This document shows, in pieces, positions 18,357 to 30,476 of a stretch of DNA of 64,000 nucleotides. Under the pieces are notes generated by a model that was not told the DNA's origin, searched no databases, and was given only the letters and a program-made list of their open reading frames with translations. The DNA is taken from positions 1 through 64,000 of the forward strand of contig NZ_JAENHO010000020.1 in assembly GCF_016785085.1 (NCBI RefSeq), written 5' to 3'. Made by a program: the position numbers and the translations under genes. This stretch comes from Paractinoplanes lichenicola. Its GTDB lineage: Bacteria; Actinomycetota; Actinomycetes; Mycobacteriales; Micromonosporaceae. Numbering within the stretch: the stretch's first letter is position 1; the number at the start of each line of letters is the position of its first letter.

Positions 18357-20533
18357 TCCTCGACCGGTTGCGCCGGCGCGCGCGCTGGCTCCCCTATCTC
18401 GCGGTGGCCCTGATCGCGGTGGCCGGGCTGGCCGGGCTGGCGATCCGGCCCGACAGCCAGACCAACCCGGGCAGCGCCGACTACGTGATCGTGGCCGGGT
18501 CGGCCGGGCTGCGCTGGGACGATCTCGACCCGCAGCGCACACCCACCCTGTGGCAGGAGGCGACGAAGGGCTCGATCGGCTGGCTGTCGGTGCGCTCGGC
18601 GATGCGGGTGACGTGTCCCTCCGACGGGTGGCTCACGCTCGGCGCCGGCAACTACGCGGCCTGGCCCCGGCACACCACCGGCAGCGTCTGCGAGCCCGCC
18701 CAGCCCGCCCTGACCAGGCCCGACGACATCGGCGCCAGCCTCACCGAACAGCGCTCGGTCGTCCAGAACAATCAAGACCGGCTCCCGTACGGGGCCGTGC
18801 CCGGCGCCCTGGCCGAGTCGGTGCGCTGCACGTACGCCTTCGGGGCGGGCGCGGCGATGGCGGCCGCGCGCCCGTTCGGCCGGGTCGACAAATACCAGCC
18901 CGAGTTCCCGGCCGACGGCGGCGGGCTGCTCTCCGAGTGCAACCTGAGCGTGGTCGACTTGGGCGCCGTGTCCGGCTCCGGCGAGCAGCGCCGCCAGCAG
19001 GTGCGGGTGGCCGACGCAACGCTGGCCCGGGTGCTGGCCGCCCGGCCGCAGCGCTCGCTGCTGATCGTGGCCGGCGTCTCGGACACCGAGCGCTCCAACC
19101 GGCTGCACGTGGCGATCGCCGAGGGCGAGGGCTGGAACGGCGGCTGGCTGACCTCGGCCGGCACCGGCCGCGAAGGTTATCTGCAACTGATCGACCTCGC
19201 CCCGACGGTGCTGACCGCGCTGGGCAAGGCCTCGCCCGACAAGCTGTTCGCCGGGCGCAGCGTCACCGTGGTCGAGGACAGGCCGGCCGACGTCACCGAC
19301 GCGATGCTGGGCGTGCACAACGCCGACCAGCGCTCGGTCGCCCAGAACGCGGTGGCCGAGATCTTCTTCCGGGTCCTGGCCGGCCTCCAGATTCTGCTGT
19401 TCCTGCTGGCCATCCCGGTGATGGTGCGCGCCCGCAGGCACGCCGGCCCGCGCGGGCCCGCCCTGCCGCCGCGGCGCGTGGTGGCCGCGCTCGAGCTCGC
19501 GCTGATCGCCGCCGCGCTGGCCATCCCGGCCGCGCTGGTCGCCGACGCCACCCCGTGGTGGCGCAACTCCCACCCGGCCTGGGTCTTCGGCACCGTGACG
19601 GCCCTGTTCATCGCGATCGGCACCGCGCTCGTCCGGTTCGCCCCGCGCTGGCCGCACCGGCTCTGGCCGCTCGGCGCGACCTCGGTCATCGCCACCGTCG
19701 TGGTCGGCTTCGACCTCCTCACCGGGGCCCAGCTGCAGCTCAACGGCGTGGCCGGCTATTCGGCGGTGCACGGCGGACGCTACGCCGGGGTCGGCGGCGT
19801 CGGCCTCGGCGTCTTCGTGGCCGGGCTGCTCGTGCTGGCCGGGGCGTCGGTCAAATGGATCGACAAGCGCTGGCGCCCGGTGCTGGTGGTGCTGCTCGGC
19901 GCCGTCGGCGTGGTGATGGTCGGCAGCCCCTATCTGGGGGCCGACCCGGTCGGCGCGATCGCCCTGACCGCCGGGGTGTGCGTGGCCGCGGCGATCACCA
20001 CCGGCGGCTGGCTGACCTTCCCGCGCTTCGCCTGGGCCGCGCTCTCCGGCCTCGGTGTCACGATCGCGTTCGCGCTGGTCGACGTGCGCCGCCCGGCGTC
20101 CGACCAGAGCATCCTGGGCCGGGTGCTGACCGAGCTGCTCAACGGCACCGCCGGGCCGGCCATGTCACGCAACGCCGCCGCCAACGGGCAGGCCCTGCTC
20201 GACAGCCCGCTGACGATCCTGGCCGTGGCCGGGGTGCTGATGCTGGCGTTCTGCCAGTTCTCGCCGTGGGGCGGGCTCAACCGGCTGTTCGGGCTGCACC
20301 CGGCGCTGCGGGCGGCCGGGGCCGGGGTGACCGTGGTGACGCTGCTCGCGGGCGTGCTCAACGGGTCGGCGCTGACCGTGGCCGGTGCGGCCGCGGCCAC
20401 CGCGGTGCCGACCGCCGTGCTGACCGCGCTGCGGGTGCTGTTGCACGCGGCCGACCGCACCCGCCCGGAAGGGGAGACCGACGGGCCGGGTGGGCCTTTG
20501 ATGCGTGATGATCCCTCTTTGGCTTCTCGCTGA
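18353..20533 (+). CDS. Large membrane protein with extracytoplasmic alkaline-phosphatase-like domain
   Basis: A 726-residue protein. An N-terminal signal anchor (~14-32) is followed by a ~300-residue exposed domain whose layout (VIVAGSAGLRWDDL, PTLWQEA, LLIVAGVSD, LQLIDLAPTVLTALG) resembles alkaline-phosphatase-superfamily folds such as phosphoethanolamine or glycerol transferases. The metal ligands are not convincing. The C-terminal half has about nine to ten membrane segments. TTG start overlaps the GT4 stop by 4 bp, so it belongs to the same envelope-polymer operon. The function is unknown. Confidence 0.75.
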   Translation: MILDRLRRRARWLPYLAVALIAVAGLAGLAIRPDSQTNPGSADYVIVAGSAGLRWDDLDPQRTPTLWQEATKGSIGWLSVRSAMRVTCPSDGWLTLGAGNYAAWPRHTTGSVCEPAQPALTRPDDIGASLTEQRSVVQNNQDRLPYGAVPGALAESVRCTYAFGAGAAMAAARPFGRVDKYQPEFPADGGGLLSECNLSVVDLGAVSGSGEQRRQQVRVADATLARVLAARPQRSLLIVAGVSDTERSNRLHVAIAEGEGWNGGWLTSAGTGREGYLQLIDLAPTVLTALGKASPDKLFAGRSVTVVEDRPADVTDAMLGVHNADQRSVAQNAVAEIFFRVLAGLQILLFLLAIPVMVRARRHAGPRGPALPPRRVVAALELALIAAALAIPAALVADATPWWRNSHPAWVFGTVTALFIAIGTALVRFAPRWPHRLWPLGATSVIATVVVGFDLLTGAQLQLNGVAGYSAVHGGRYAGVGGVGLGVFVAGLLVLAGASVKWIDKRWRPVLVVLLGAVGVVMVGSPYLGADPVGAIALTAGVCVAAAITTGGWLTFPRFAWAALSGLGVTIAFALVDVRRPASDQSILGRVLTELLNGTAGPAMSRNAAANGQALLDSPLTILAVAGVLMLAFCQFSPWGGLNRLFGLHPALRAAGAGVTVVTLLAGVLNGSALTVAGAAAATAVPTAVLTALRVLLHAADRTRPEGETDGPGGPLMRDDPSLASR

Positions 20534-20633
20534 CGCGCGTCGCCACCAGCCCCTACGTGCGGGGGCGGCGGCAGGTGTTACGGTGGACTCCCGTGGATGG
20601 GGCTCTTCTGGACCCGGTTCGCACGTCGGTTAA

Positions 20634-22909
<2,276 letters not shown>

Positions 22910-22917
22910 CCCCGGGC

Positions 22918-22949
22918 GAACGCGGGCCGGCCGCCACCGGCCCGCGTTC
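22918..22949 (+). terminator. GC-rich hairpin after the NUDIX gene
   Basis: A perfect 13-bp stem (22918-22930 with 22937-22949, GAACGCGGGCCGG and complement) with a 6-base loop, 8 bases after the stop codon. There is no clear T-run, as is common in high-GC actinobacteria. Confidence 0.75.
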
Positions 22950-23995
22950 GCCGCCATTTATCGGCGCACCCCCAGCCGGCGCCGATAACCATTCCTGTTT
23001 CCCTTCCGGACCGTCGTGTTTCCCCCACGACCACCCGAAAACCCTTGCCAGGAAACGTTTCTCGCCACCACCACAGTGGACTGACGGGAATCATGGTCTC
23101 CCGCGTTCCTGATCACGGCAATCTCCCTTTTCGGGTGCTGTTTCTGACCATTCGGGTGAACCATTCCGCGTTTCCTGGGGGTCGCTCACCGCCGGCCCTG
23201 GCCGCCGTTACCGCCGCGCTCGTCCGGCCCGGCCCGCCTGTCGCCGCCGGGCTCACCGCCCCTTCGCCTACCGTTTCCTCGGCCGTGCCTCTCTTGGCCG
23301 CCCGCTGCCGGAACCGTCCCACCTCGCCCGCTCTTTGCCGCCGGACACGTCCGCATGTCGCGCCGGGTTCGTCCGCTCCGCCGTCGCTGGGCTCGTCTGC
23401 CCGTCCGCGCTCGGCTCCTCCGCCTGTCGCCGCCGGGCTCACCGCGCTTGGCGGCGAGACCCGTCCGCCTCCGCGCTTCGCCGCCGAGACCGTCTTCAGC
23501 CCTCCCGTCGCCCTGTCGAGCCTGTCGCTGCCGCAAGGGCAACCACCGTCCGTCTTTGCCCCGCCGCCGGGCCGATCCGGTGCTCCCGCCCCGGATGCCC
23601 TGCCGCGTCTGCCCCTGCCGCAGGAGCCGTCGCCGTCCGTCTCTGCTCCCGCGGGCGAGGCCGACCCCCTGCCCCTCCCATCCCCGTCCTTTCCCGCGCC
23701 TGCCCCGCCCTCCCGGCCCCAAGTTGCCGGGACCGTCCGGTCCTGCCCCGCCGCCGGGACTAACCCATGCCCTCCCGCCGCCGGGATTGCTTTCGCCTTC
23801 TCGCCGGAGTCGTCCGGATCGGTGGATTGGGGCTAATTTTCAAGATTTTCTAGCAGGGCTCTGAGCTGGGGTTTTGTTGTTGCGGGGGCGTTGTTTCGGG
23901 GGTGTGGGGCGGGGAGCGGTTGAACCGGGCGGCGGTCGGGGGCCGTACTGGCCCGCAGCACCGGTGACATCGACGTCCAACGACGAGGAGTGGTC
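22950..23995. other. Long intergenic stretch, C-rich on the + strand
   Basis: About 1 kb without a gene I can support. From ~23170 to ~23830 the + strand is strongly C-rich and G-poor relative to its surroundings (repeated CCGCCGGGCTCACCGC, CCTGCCGC, CCGTCCG tracts). Open frames on both strands translate to Pro/Ser/Arg low complexity without start signals or domains. Another segment, 23830-23990, is T/G-rich (TTTTCAAGATTTTCTAGC, GGGGTTTTGTTGTTGC) and probably holds the promoter of the gene at 23996. Confidence 0.5.
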
Positions 23996-24913
23996 ATGAG
24001 GTCCCGCAAGTACCGACGTCCCAGCGAGGGAAACCGGCGGAAGACGATCGGCGCGATCGCAGTGGCCGGCGTGGTCGTCGCCTTGGGCGTGACCGGGGTT
24101 CAGCTGGCCAACGCGAGCACCGAGACCAAGGCCGTCGACCTGGTGACGGTGGACGGTCAGCAGTTCGACGTCTCGAACTGCGCCGACGTTCAGGTCAACG
24201 CGGGCGCCGTGGTGTGCGACGGCGAGGAGTTGGCGCCCGTCGAGCAGCAGGCCCCCGGCGACGCGGCGGCCGCTTCGGCGGTGGCGCTCGAGGCAGCCTG
24301 CGACACGTTCGCGGCCGACCTGGCGGCGGCCGAGGGCGGCGCCGGTGAAGCGGGCGACGAGGCCGGTGCCGGCGACCAGGCGGGCAACGAGGCCGGCGCG
24401 GGCGGGGAAGCGGCGCCCGGTTCGCCGGCGGCCAAGGCCGAGAACAAGGCGCTGGCCAAGAAGTGGGTCAAGACCCTGCGCAAGGCGAAGGCCAAGGCCG
24501 AAGCCGAGAAGGCCGGCAAGGCGGGCGCCGCGGGCAAGGGCAAGGGCGAGGAGGCCGGCGCGGGCCAGGAGGCCGGCGCTGGTGAAGAGGCTGGGGCCGG
24601 CGAAGAGGCCGGGCAGGGCGAGGACGCCGGGGCCGGCAACGCCGCCGCCGACGCCGCGGCCAAGGCCGTGACCTCCGCTCAGCAGAGCCTGCTGCAGGCT
24701 TGCCTGACGCTGGCCGACGCCAAGGCCGTGGTGGCCGGGGCCGGCGGCGACGCGGGCCAGGGCGAGGACGCGGGCCAGGGCCAGGGCGAGGAAGCCGGCC
24801 AGGGCGGCGAGGACGCCGGTGCCGGCGAGGAAGCGGGCGCGGGCGACGAGGCCGGAGCCGGCGAAGAGGCAGGCGCGGGCGCTGAGGAGAAGGCTCCCGC
24901 AGCCAAGAAGTAG
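23996..24913 (+). CDS. Secreted or membrane-anchored repetitive Ala/Gly/Glu protein
   Basis: A 305-residue protein. A basic N-terminus and a hydrophobic segment (residues 18-36) ending in LANAS predict a signal peptide with cleavage after Ala40. Two low-complexity blocks follow (~115-220 and ~250-300), made of GEEAGAGEEAG, GDEAGAG and GQGEDAGQG units, separated by a Lys/Ala-rich helical segment (KWVKTLRKAKAKAEAEKAGK) and an amphipathic helix with a Cys. Four cysteines lie outside the repeats. ATG 23996 has GAGGAG at 23985-23990. No homologous family is recognised; a cell-surface or extracellular structural role is possible. A strong terminator follows. Confidence 0.75.
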   Translation: MRSRKYRRPSEGNRRKTIGAIAVAGVVVALGVTGVQLANASTETKAVDLVTVDGQQFDVSNCADVQVNAGAVVCDGEELAPVEQQAPGDAAAASAVALEAACDTFAADLAAAEGGAGEAGDEAGAGDQAGNEAGAGGEAAPGSPAAKAENKALAKKWVKTLRKAKAKAEAEKAGKAGAAGKGKGEEAGAGQEAGAGEEAGAGEEAGQGEDAGAGNAAADAAAKAVTSAQQSLLQACLTLADAKAVVAGAGGDAGQGEDAGQGQGEEAGQGGEDAGAGEEAGAGDEAGAGEEAGAGAEEKAPAAKK

Positions 24914-24927
24914 CGCCATCACGAACG

Positions 24928-24969
24928 GCGGCGGTGTGGGGGCGATCCCGGCCCACACCGCCGCTTTTT
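24928..24969 (+). terminator. Intrinsic terminator
   Basis: A perfect 13-bp stem (24928-24940 with 24952-24964, GCGGCGGTGTGGG and complement), an 11-base loop, then TTTTT at 24965-24969. It terminates the repetitive secreted protein gene. Confidence 0.92.
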
Positions 24970-24978
24970 GTATGCCCG

Positions 24979-25148
24979 CCTTCCGCTTCGCCCCGCCTTC
25001 CGCTTCGCCCCGCCATTCGCCCCGCTCCGCCTTCCGCTCCGCTCCGCCTTCCGCTTCGCCCCGCCTTCCGCCCCGCTCCGCCTTCCGCTCCGCTCCGCCT
25101 TCCGCTTCGCCCCGCCTTCCGCTCCGCCTCGCCTTCCGCTCCGCCTCG
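24979..25148. repeat. Ten-copy 17-bp tandem repeat
   Basis: Ten contiguous 17-bp units with consensus CCTTCCGCTYCGCYCCG fill 24979-25148 exactly. All but the third unit begin CCTTCCG; variants differ at unit positions 10, 14 and 15, and some variant orders recur (units 4-5 and 7-8 are the same pair). The period is not a multiple of 3 and no start precedes it, so it is a noncoding minisatellite. It begins 9 bp after the upstream terminator. Confidence 0.92.
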
Positions 25149-25196
25149 CCCCGCCTTACGTCAGGGCGGAGGTTGGGCGGGCGTCGTGGGATGGGG

Positions 25197-25566
25197 GCGT
25201 CGTTGTTGGGGCGCCGTGGGCGAAGGAACTGGCTGTAAGTGCGGTGGAGTGGTGGCGCGGCTCCTGCGGCGAGGGGACGTGCTAATCGGGGTTTCGCTGT
25301 TCCGTGTGACGCGATGGAGGCGTCGTTGTTGGGGGCGTCGTGGGGAAAGGGGCTGGCTGTGAGTGCGGTGGGGTGGCGGTGCGGCTTCAGCGGTGAGGGG
25401 ACGTATTAGTCGGGGTTTCGCTGTTCCGTGTGACGCCAGTGGAGGCGTCGTTGTTGGGGGCGTCGTGGGCGAAGGGGCTGGCTGTGAGTGCGGTGGAGTG
25501 GCGGTGCGGCTCTCGTGGCGAGGGGACGTGCTAGTCGGGGTTTCGCTGTTTCGTGTGATGCGAGCG
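25197..25566. repeat. Three tandem copies of a ~124-bp repeat
   Basis: Copies begin with GCGTCGTTGTTGGG at 25197, 25320 and 25445 (periods 123 and 125). Each contains GGCTGTRAGTGCGGTGGRGTGG and ends with CGGGGTTTCGCTGTTCCGTGTGAC or close variants. Copies differ by scattered substitutions and 1-2 base indels. No coding signal is convincing; reading frames on either strand are Pro/Arg-rich. Confidence 0.88.
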
Positions 25567-25571
25567 GACAT

Positions 25572-25591
25572 CTTGAGATGGCCGTCTCAAG
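25572..25591. promoter_or_regulatory. Inverted repeat upstream of the cutinase gene
   Basis: CTTGAGA (25572-25578) and TCTCAAG (25585-25591) flank TGGCCG, giving a 7-bp perfect stem about 130 bp before the cutinase start. It could be an operator or hairpin; nothing else fixes its role. Confidence 0.4.
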
Positions 25592-25722
25592 GCTCTGACC
25601 TGCGGAGATGGCAGTCGGGAGCGAGCTTCGGGAATCCGCACCGTCAGTGCTAGAACCCGGCATGGCCGGGCGCCGTACCTGCTCATAGGAAGCACGTTCC
25701 ATGAGTTAAGGGGATGGTGGGA

Positions 25723-26508
25723 ATGACTAAGCGACGCGTGGGGGCGACGGGGCGCCGGGGGCGGCGTCTTGTGCTGGTCGGGATCAGTGCGGTTGTGGTG
25801 GCCGCGGGTGCGATGGTGGCGCCGTCGGCGTTCGCGGGGACTGCGGGGAGCAGCGCGGCCAGCAGTAACGGCTCGTTCTTCCAGCGGCTGCGGGAGCGGT
25901 TCGCGCAGAACGACGGTCAGAACGGCGGGCAGGCCGGGGGCGGCAACGCGGCCGGGTGTTCGGACGTCGAGCTGGTGTTCGCGCGGGGCACCGGCGAGCC
26001 GCAGGGGCTGGGCATCGTGGGACGGCCGCTGGCTCAGGCCCTGGCCGCCGAGCTTCCCGGGCGTACGGTGGGCTCTTTTGCCGTGGTTTATGCCGCCGCC
26101 TCCAATCAGCGTAGTGCCGGGCCCGGCGCGACCAACATGACCGAGCACATCGAGCAGGTCGCGCAGAATTGTCCGGAGACGCAGTTCGTGATCGGCGGGT
26201 ATTCGCAGGGCGCGTCGGTGACCGACATCGCGATCGGCATCCGGGGCGCCGGCACCGCGGGCAAGGCCATCCCGGCCGACCTGCGGGGTCAGGTGGCGGC
26301 CGTCGTGGTCTACGGCAACCCGCTGGGGTTGCGGCGGCAGACGATCGCGCAGGCCGCGCCGGAGTTCGCGGACAAGGCGGTCGAGTTCTGCAACAACGGT
26401 GACCCGGTGTGCGGCGGCGGCAACAACTTCGCGGCGCACCTCGCCTACAACCGGAACGGCACCGTGGGGCGCGGCGCCGAGTTCGCGGCCGGGAAGATCG
26501 GCGGCTGA
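25723..26508 (+). CDS. Secreted cutinase-family serine esterase
   Basis: A 261-residue secreted alpha/beta hydrolase. A signal peptide with basic start and hydrophobic core ends at SAFA-G (cleavage after ~38). The catalytic triad is Ser161 in GGYSQGAS, Asp227 in CNNGDPVC and His239 in FAAHLAY. Cysteines 79/150 and 223/230 match the two disulfides of the cutinase fold. ATG 25723 is chosen because AAGGGG lies nine bases upstream; ATG 25714 would place it too close. Substrates may be cutin-like polyesters, lipids or esters; actinobacterial members are often phospholipases or lipases. Confidence 0.92.
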   Translation: MTKRRVGATGRRGRRLVLVGISAVVVAAGAMVAPSAFAGTAGSSAASSNGSFFQRLRERFAQNDGQNGGQAGGGNAAGCSDVELVFARGTGEPQGLGIVGRPLAQALAAELPGRTVGSFAVVYAAASNQRSAGPGATNMTEHIEQVAQNCPETQFVIGGYSQGASVTDIAIGIRGAGTAGKAIPADLRGQVAAVVVYGNPLGLRRQTIAQAAPEFADKAVEFCNNGDPVCGGGNNFAAHLAYNRNGTVGRGAEFAAGKIGG

Positions 26509-26550
26509 CGACCGTACGGGGTCCGCGCCGCCACGCGGGCCCTGGAACAC

Positions 26551-27321
26551 ATGCTCTACCTTGACGGCGTGATGGCCGTCGCGACTGTGGCGTACTGCTT
26601 GGGGGGCCTGCTGATCGGCGGCTCCGGCATCTTCTTCCTGCTGAATCTCGGGGATCTGCGGGCGTTGCGCACCATGCGGCGGGTGCCCGTGATCCCGGCC
26701 GCGACCCAGCAGCGGAGTGGGCGGGTGGCTCTCGAGGGCCGCACCGAATACGGCCCGGCCGGTCGGCAGCGGGCACCAGTGAGCGGCGAGGATTCCGCGT
26801 GGTTCCACGTACGGCTCATTCGCGAGCCCTCGCGGCATTACGCGGGCTCGGACGATCCCGACGAGGACGTGCTGCTCGACTTCTCGTCGCCGGACGGGTT
26901 CGCCCTCGCCGATCACAGTGGACGCGTCCCGGTCGATCCGGCGATCTTCGGCTACCCGTTCATCGTCGAGCCCCGCGTGCCAGTGGTGACCACCATCGTG
27001 CACAAACGATCGGCCCCGCGCAGTTTGCCGCCGGTCGTGCCGCGCGCGATAGCCGACGATGTGCGCAAGAACGAACGTCTGACGCTCACCGAGACCCGGG
27101 TGCCGCGCGGCGTGGCGGTGTACGCGCTCGGGCGGCTCAGCGGCGGAACGCTCACCAGAAGCCGTACGGGATTGACCGTTTTCTCGACCGACAACCGTGA
27201 TCAGGTGATCGCCGCGCGCCGGGACAGCATCGCGCTCGGCACGAAGATGACCGTCTGGTTCGCGGTGGCGGGCCTGCTGCTGGCGGGCGGCGGCGTGGGC
27301 TACCTGACGACGCTGGCCTGA
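26551..27321 (+). CDS. Membrane protein with GIDE-like domain
   Basis: A 256-residue protein with membrane segments at ~10-32 and near the C-terminus (VWFAVAGLLLAGGGVGYL). Between them, GRVALEGRTEYG, APVSGEDSAWFHVRLIRE, FALADHSGRVPVDPA and ETRVPRGVAVYALGRL follow the layout of the GIDE domain found between the two membrane helices of mitochondrial E3 ligase MUL1/GIDE and in many bacterial proteins. The bacterial form has no RING finger, so ligase activity is not expected. ATG 26551; an alternative is 26572. The role is unknown. Confidence 0.75.
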   Translation: MLYLDGVMAVATVAYCLGGLLIGGSGIFFLLNLGDLRALRTMRRVPVIPAATQQRSGRVALEGRTEYGPAGRQRAPVSGEDSAWFHVRLIREPSRHYAGSDDPDEDVLLDFSSPDGFALADHSGRVPVDPAIFGYPFIVEPRVPVVTTIVHKRSAPRSLPPVVPRAIADDVRKNERLTLTETRVPRGVAVYALGRLSGGTLTRSRTGLTVFSTDNRDQVIAARRDSIALGTKMTVWFAVAGLLLAGGGVGYLTTLA

Positions 27322-27324
27322 GCA

Positions 27325-27354
27325 CGCGGGTGACAGCGCGCGCTGTCACCCGCG
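27325..27354. terminator. Bidirectional hairpin between convergent genes
   Basis: A perfect 14-bp palindromic stem (CGCGGGTGACAGCG, 2-base centre, complement) between the GIDE-like gene and the convergent M28 peptidase gene. It lacks T-runs but its position suits a two-way terminator. Confidence 0.8.
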
Positions 27355-27361
27355 TACGGGG

Positions 27362-28939
<1,578 letters not shown>

Positions 28940-28958
28940 TCATCCCAATCAATACATA

Positions 28959-29633
28959 TCAGGGGCGCCTGCCGAACGGTCCGCTCAGGGCGGCCCACTG
29001 CAGCAGCATGATCGTTTTCGCGTCGGCGATGTGGCCGTCGGCGATCGCGGCCAGGGCGTCGTCGAAGTCGAGCTCGACGGCCTCGATCTCCTCGCCCTCG
29101 TCGGCCACCCCACCACCAGGGCCCGTACGGTCGGCGGCCGTGTACGGCGCGGCGTAGAAGTGCAGGCGCTCGGTGACCGAACCCGGGCTCATCCAGACGC
29201 CGAACACGTGCTCCAGCTCGCCGACCGTGACACCCAGCTCCTCCGCCGTCTCGCGCCGGATCGCGCTGGCCGGATCGTCGTCGTCGAGCAGGCCCGCGGC
29301 GGCCTCGACGAGCATGCCGTCGGGGTGGCCGTTGACGTAGGCGGGATAGCGGAACTGCCGGGTCAGCAGCACCGTGCGGCGGGCCACGTCATACAGCAGG
29401 ATCGTCGCGCCGTCGCCGCGGTCGTACGTCTCGCGCTGCTGCGTGCTCCAGCGGCCGTCTCGGTGGCGGTAGTCATACGTCGTGCGGCGGAGGACGTGCC
29501 ACGCCGTCGCGAGCAGCTCGACGTCGCGGATCACCACGTCGGGGTTGCCGGTGAGATCGCGGCCCGCCTGGTCGAGGCCGGTGCGGCCGCGGTGATCGGG
29601 CAGGTCGAGGCCGGGGGTGCCGAGGTCGGTCAT
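28959..29633 (-). CDS. NUDIX hydrolase, NudK-like
   Basis: A 224-residue NUDIX protein. RETYDRGDGATILLYD and VLLTRQFRYPAYVNGHPDGM match the segment typical of GDP-mannose pyrophosphatase NudK, and the box AAAGLLDDDDPASAIRRETA followed by EELG carries the catalytic Glu residues. ATG at 29633 gives the family N-terminus; a longer reading from 29798 would overlap the divergent regulator and looks non-native. It may cleave GDP-mannose or a related NDP-sugar. Divergent from a DeoR-type regulator, 58 bp apart. Confidence 0.85.
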   Translation of the reverse strand: MTDLGTPGLDLPDHRGRTGLDQAGRDLTGNPDVVIRDVELLATAWHVLRRTTYDYRHRDGRWSTQQRETYDRGDGATILLYDVARRTVLLTRQFRYPAYVNGHPDGMLVEAAAGLLDDDDPASAIRRETAEELGVTVGELEHVFGVWMSPGSVTERLHFYAAPYTAADRTGPGGGVADEGEEIEAVELDFDDALAAIADGHIADAKTIMLLQWAALSGPFGRRP

Positions 29634-29691
29634 GGCCGGTACGCTACTCATCAAACGCGCAACAGTCGACAACAATGAGGAGAAACACGTA

Positions 29692-30429
29692 ATGCTCCCC
29701 GCCGAGCGCCGCGACTTCCTGCTCGAGCGGCTGCACGCCGAGGGCAAGCTCGTGGTCACCGACATCGCCTTCGAGCTGGGCCTGGCCGAGGACAACATCC
29801 GCCGCGACCTGCGCGAGCTCGCCGCCGCCGGGCTGCTGCAGCGGGTTTACGGGGGAGCGCTGCCGCCGGCCCCCGCGGCCGCCGACTACGCGACCCGCAC
29901 CACGGTCTCGCCCGACAGCAAACGCCGGGTCGCCGCCGCGGCCGCCGCCCTGATCCAGCCCGGCGCGACCGTGCTGCTCGACGGTGGCACGACCGCGCTG
30001 GCCGTGGTCAACGCCCTGCCACCCGATCTCGAGGCCACGATCGTCACTCACAGCGTCACTGTCGCCGCCGCGCTGGTCCCGCACCCGACGGTCGACGTGC
30101 TGGTGCTCGGCGGCCGCCTGTTCAAGCACTCGGCGGTCACCTCGGGCGCGATCACGGCCGAGGCCGCCCGCGGCGTGCACGCCGACCTGTTCCTGCTCGG
30201 CGTCACTGGCGTCCACGCGAAAGCGGGCCTGACCACCGGCGACCCTGATGAGGCGGCGATGAAACGCACCCTCGCGAGCCGCGCCGCCGAGACTTATGTG
30301 ATGGCCAGCGCGGAAAAGATCAACACCGCTTCCCCGTACGTGGTCCTGCCGCTGACCGAGGTGAGCGGCGTGATCACCGACTCCGCGGACACGGACGACC
30401 TCGGCGTGCCGATCCTCGCGGCGACTTAG
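29692..30429 (+). CDS. DeoR/GlpR-family transcriptional regulator
   Basis: A 245-residue repressor. The N-terminal winged helix-turn-helix (residues ~3-55; RDFLLERLHAEGKLVVTDIA, then DNIRRDLRELAAAGLLQRVYGGA) is followed by the DeoR sensor domain, which binds a phosphorylated sugar (LLDGGTTALAVVNALP, LGGRLFKHSAVTSG). ATG 29692 has GAGGAG nine bases upstream. It is divergent from the NudK-like gene and is likely to control it and itself through the 58-bp intergenic region, which contains CAAACGCGCAACAGTCGACAAC. Confidence 0.88.
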   Translation: MLPAERRDFLLERLHAEGKLVVTDIAFELGLAEDNIRRDLRELAAAGLLQRVYGGALPPAPAAADYATRTTVSPDSKRRVAAAAAALIQPGATVLLDGGTTALAVVNALPPDLEATIVTHSVTVAAALVPHPTVDVLVLGGRLFKHSAVTSGAITAEAARGVHADLFLLGVTGVHAKAGLTTGDPDEAAMKRTLASRAAETYVMASAEKINTASPYVVLPLTEVSGVITDSADTDDLGVPILAAT

Positions 30430-30476
30430 GGGGCGTCCTGGATGCGCCGGGCCGCCGGGTTCGGCAGGTTGGAGTC

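Noticed and set aside
23045-23836. A 263-residue Pro/Ser-rich frame and an antisense Arg/Gly frame
   Set aside because: Low complexity caused by C-rich DNA, no ribosome-binding site, no domain and no conserved neighbours.
24979-25566. CRISPR array
   Set aside because: Units are contiguous without unique spacers and there are no cas genes.
25161-25571. Minus-strand frame through the 124-bp repeats
   Set aside because: Repeats of Pro/Arg-rich text follow the repeat period and shift frame between copies; not a gene.
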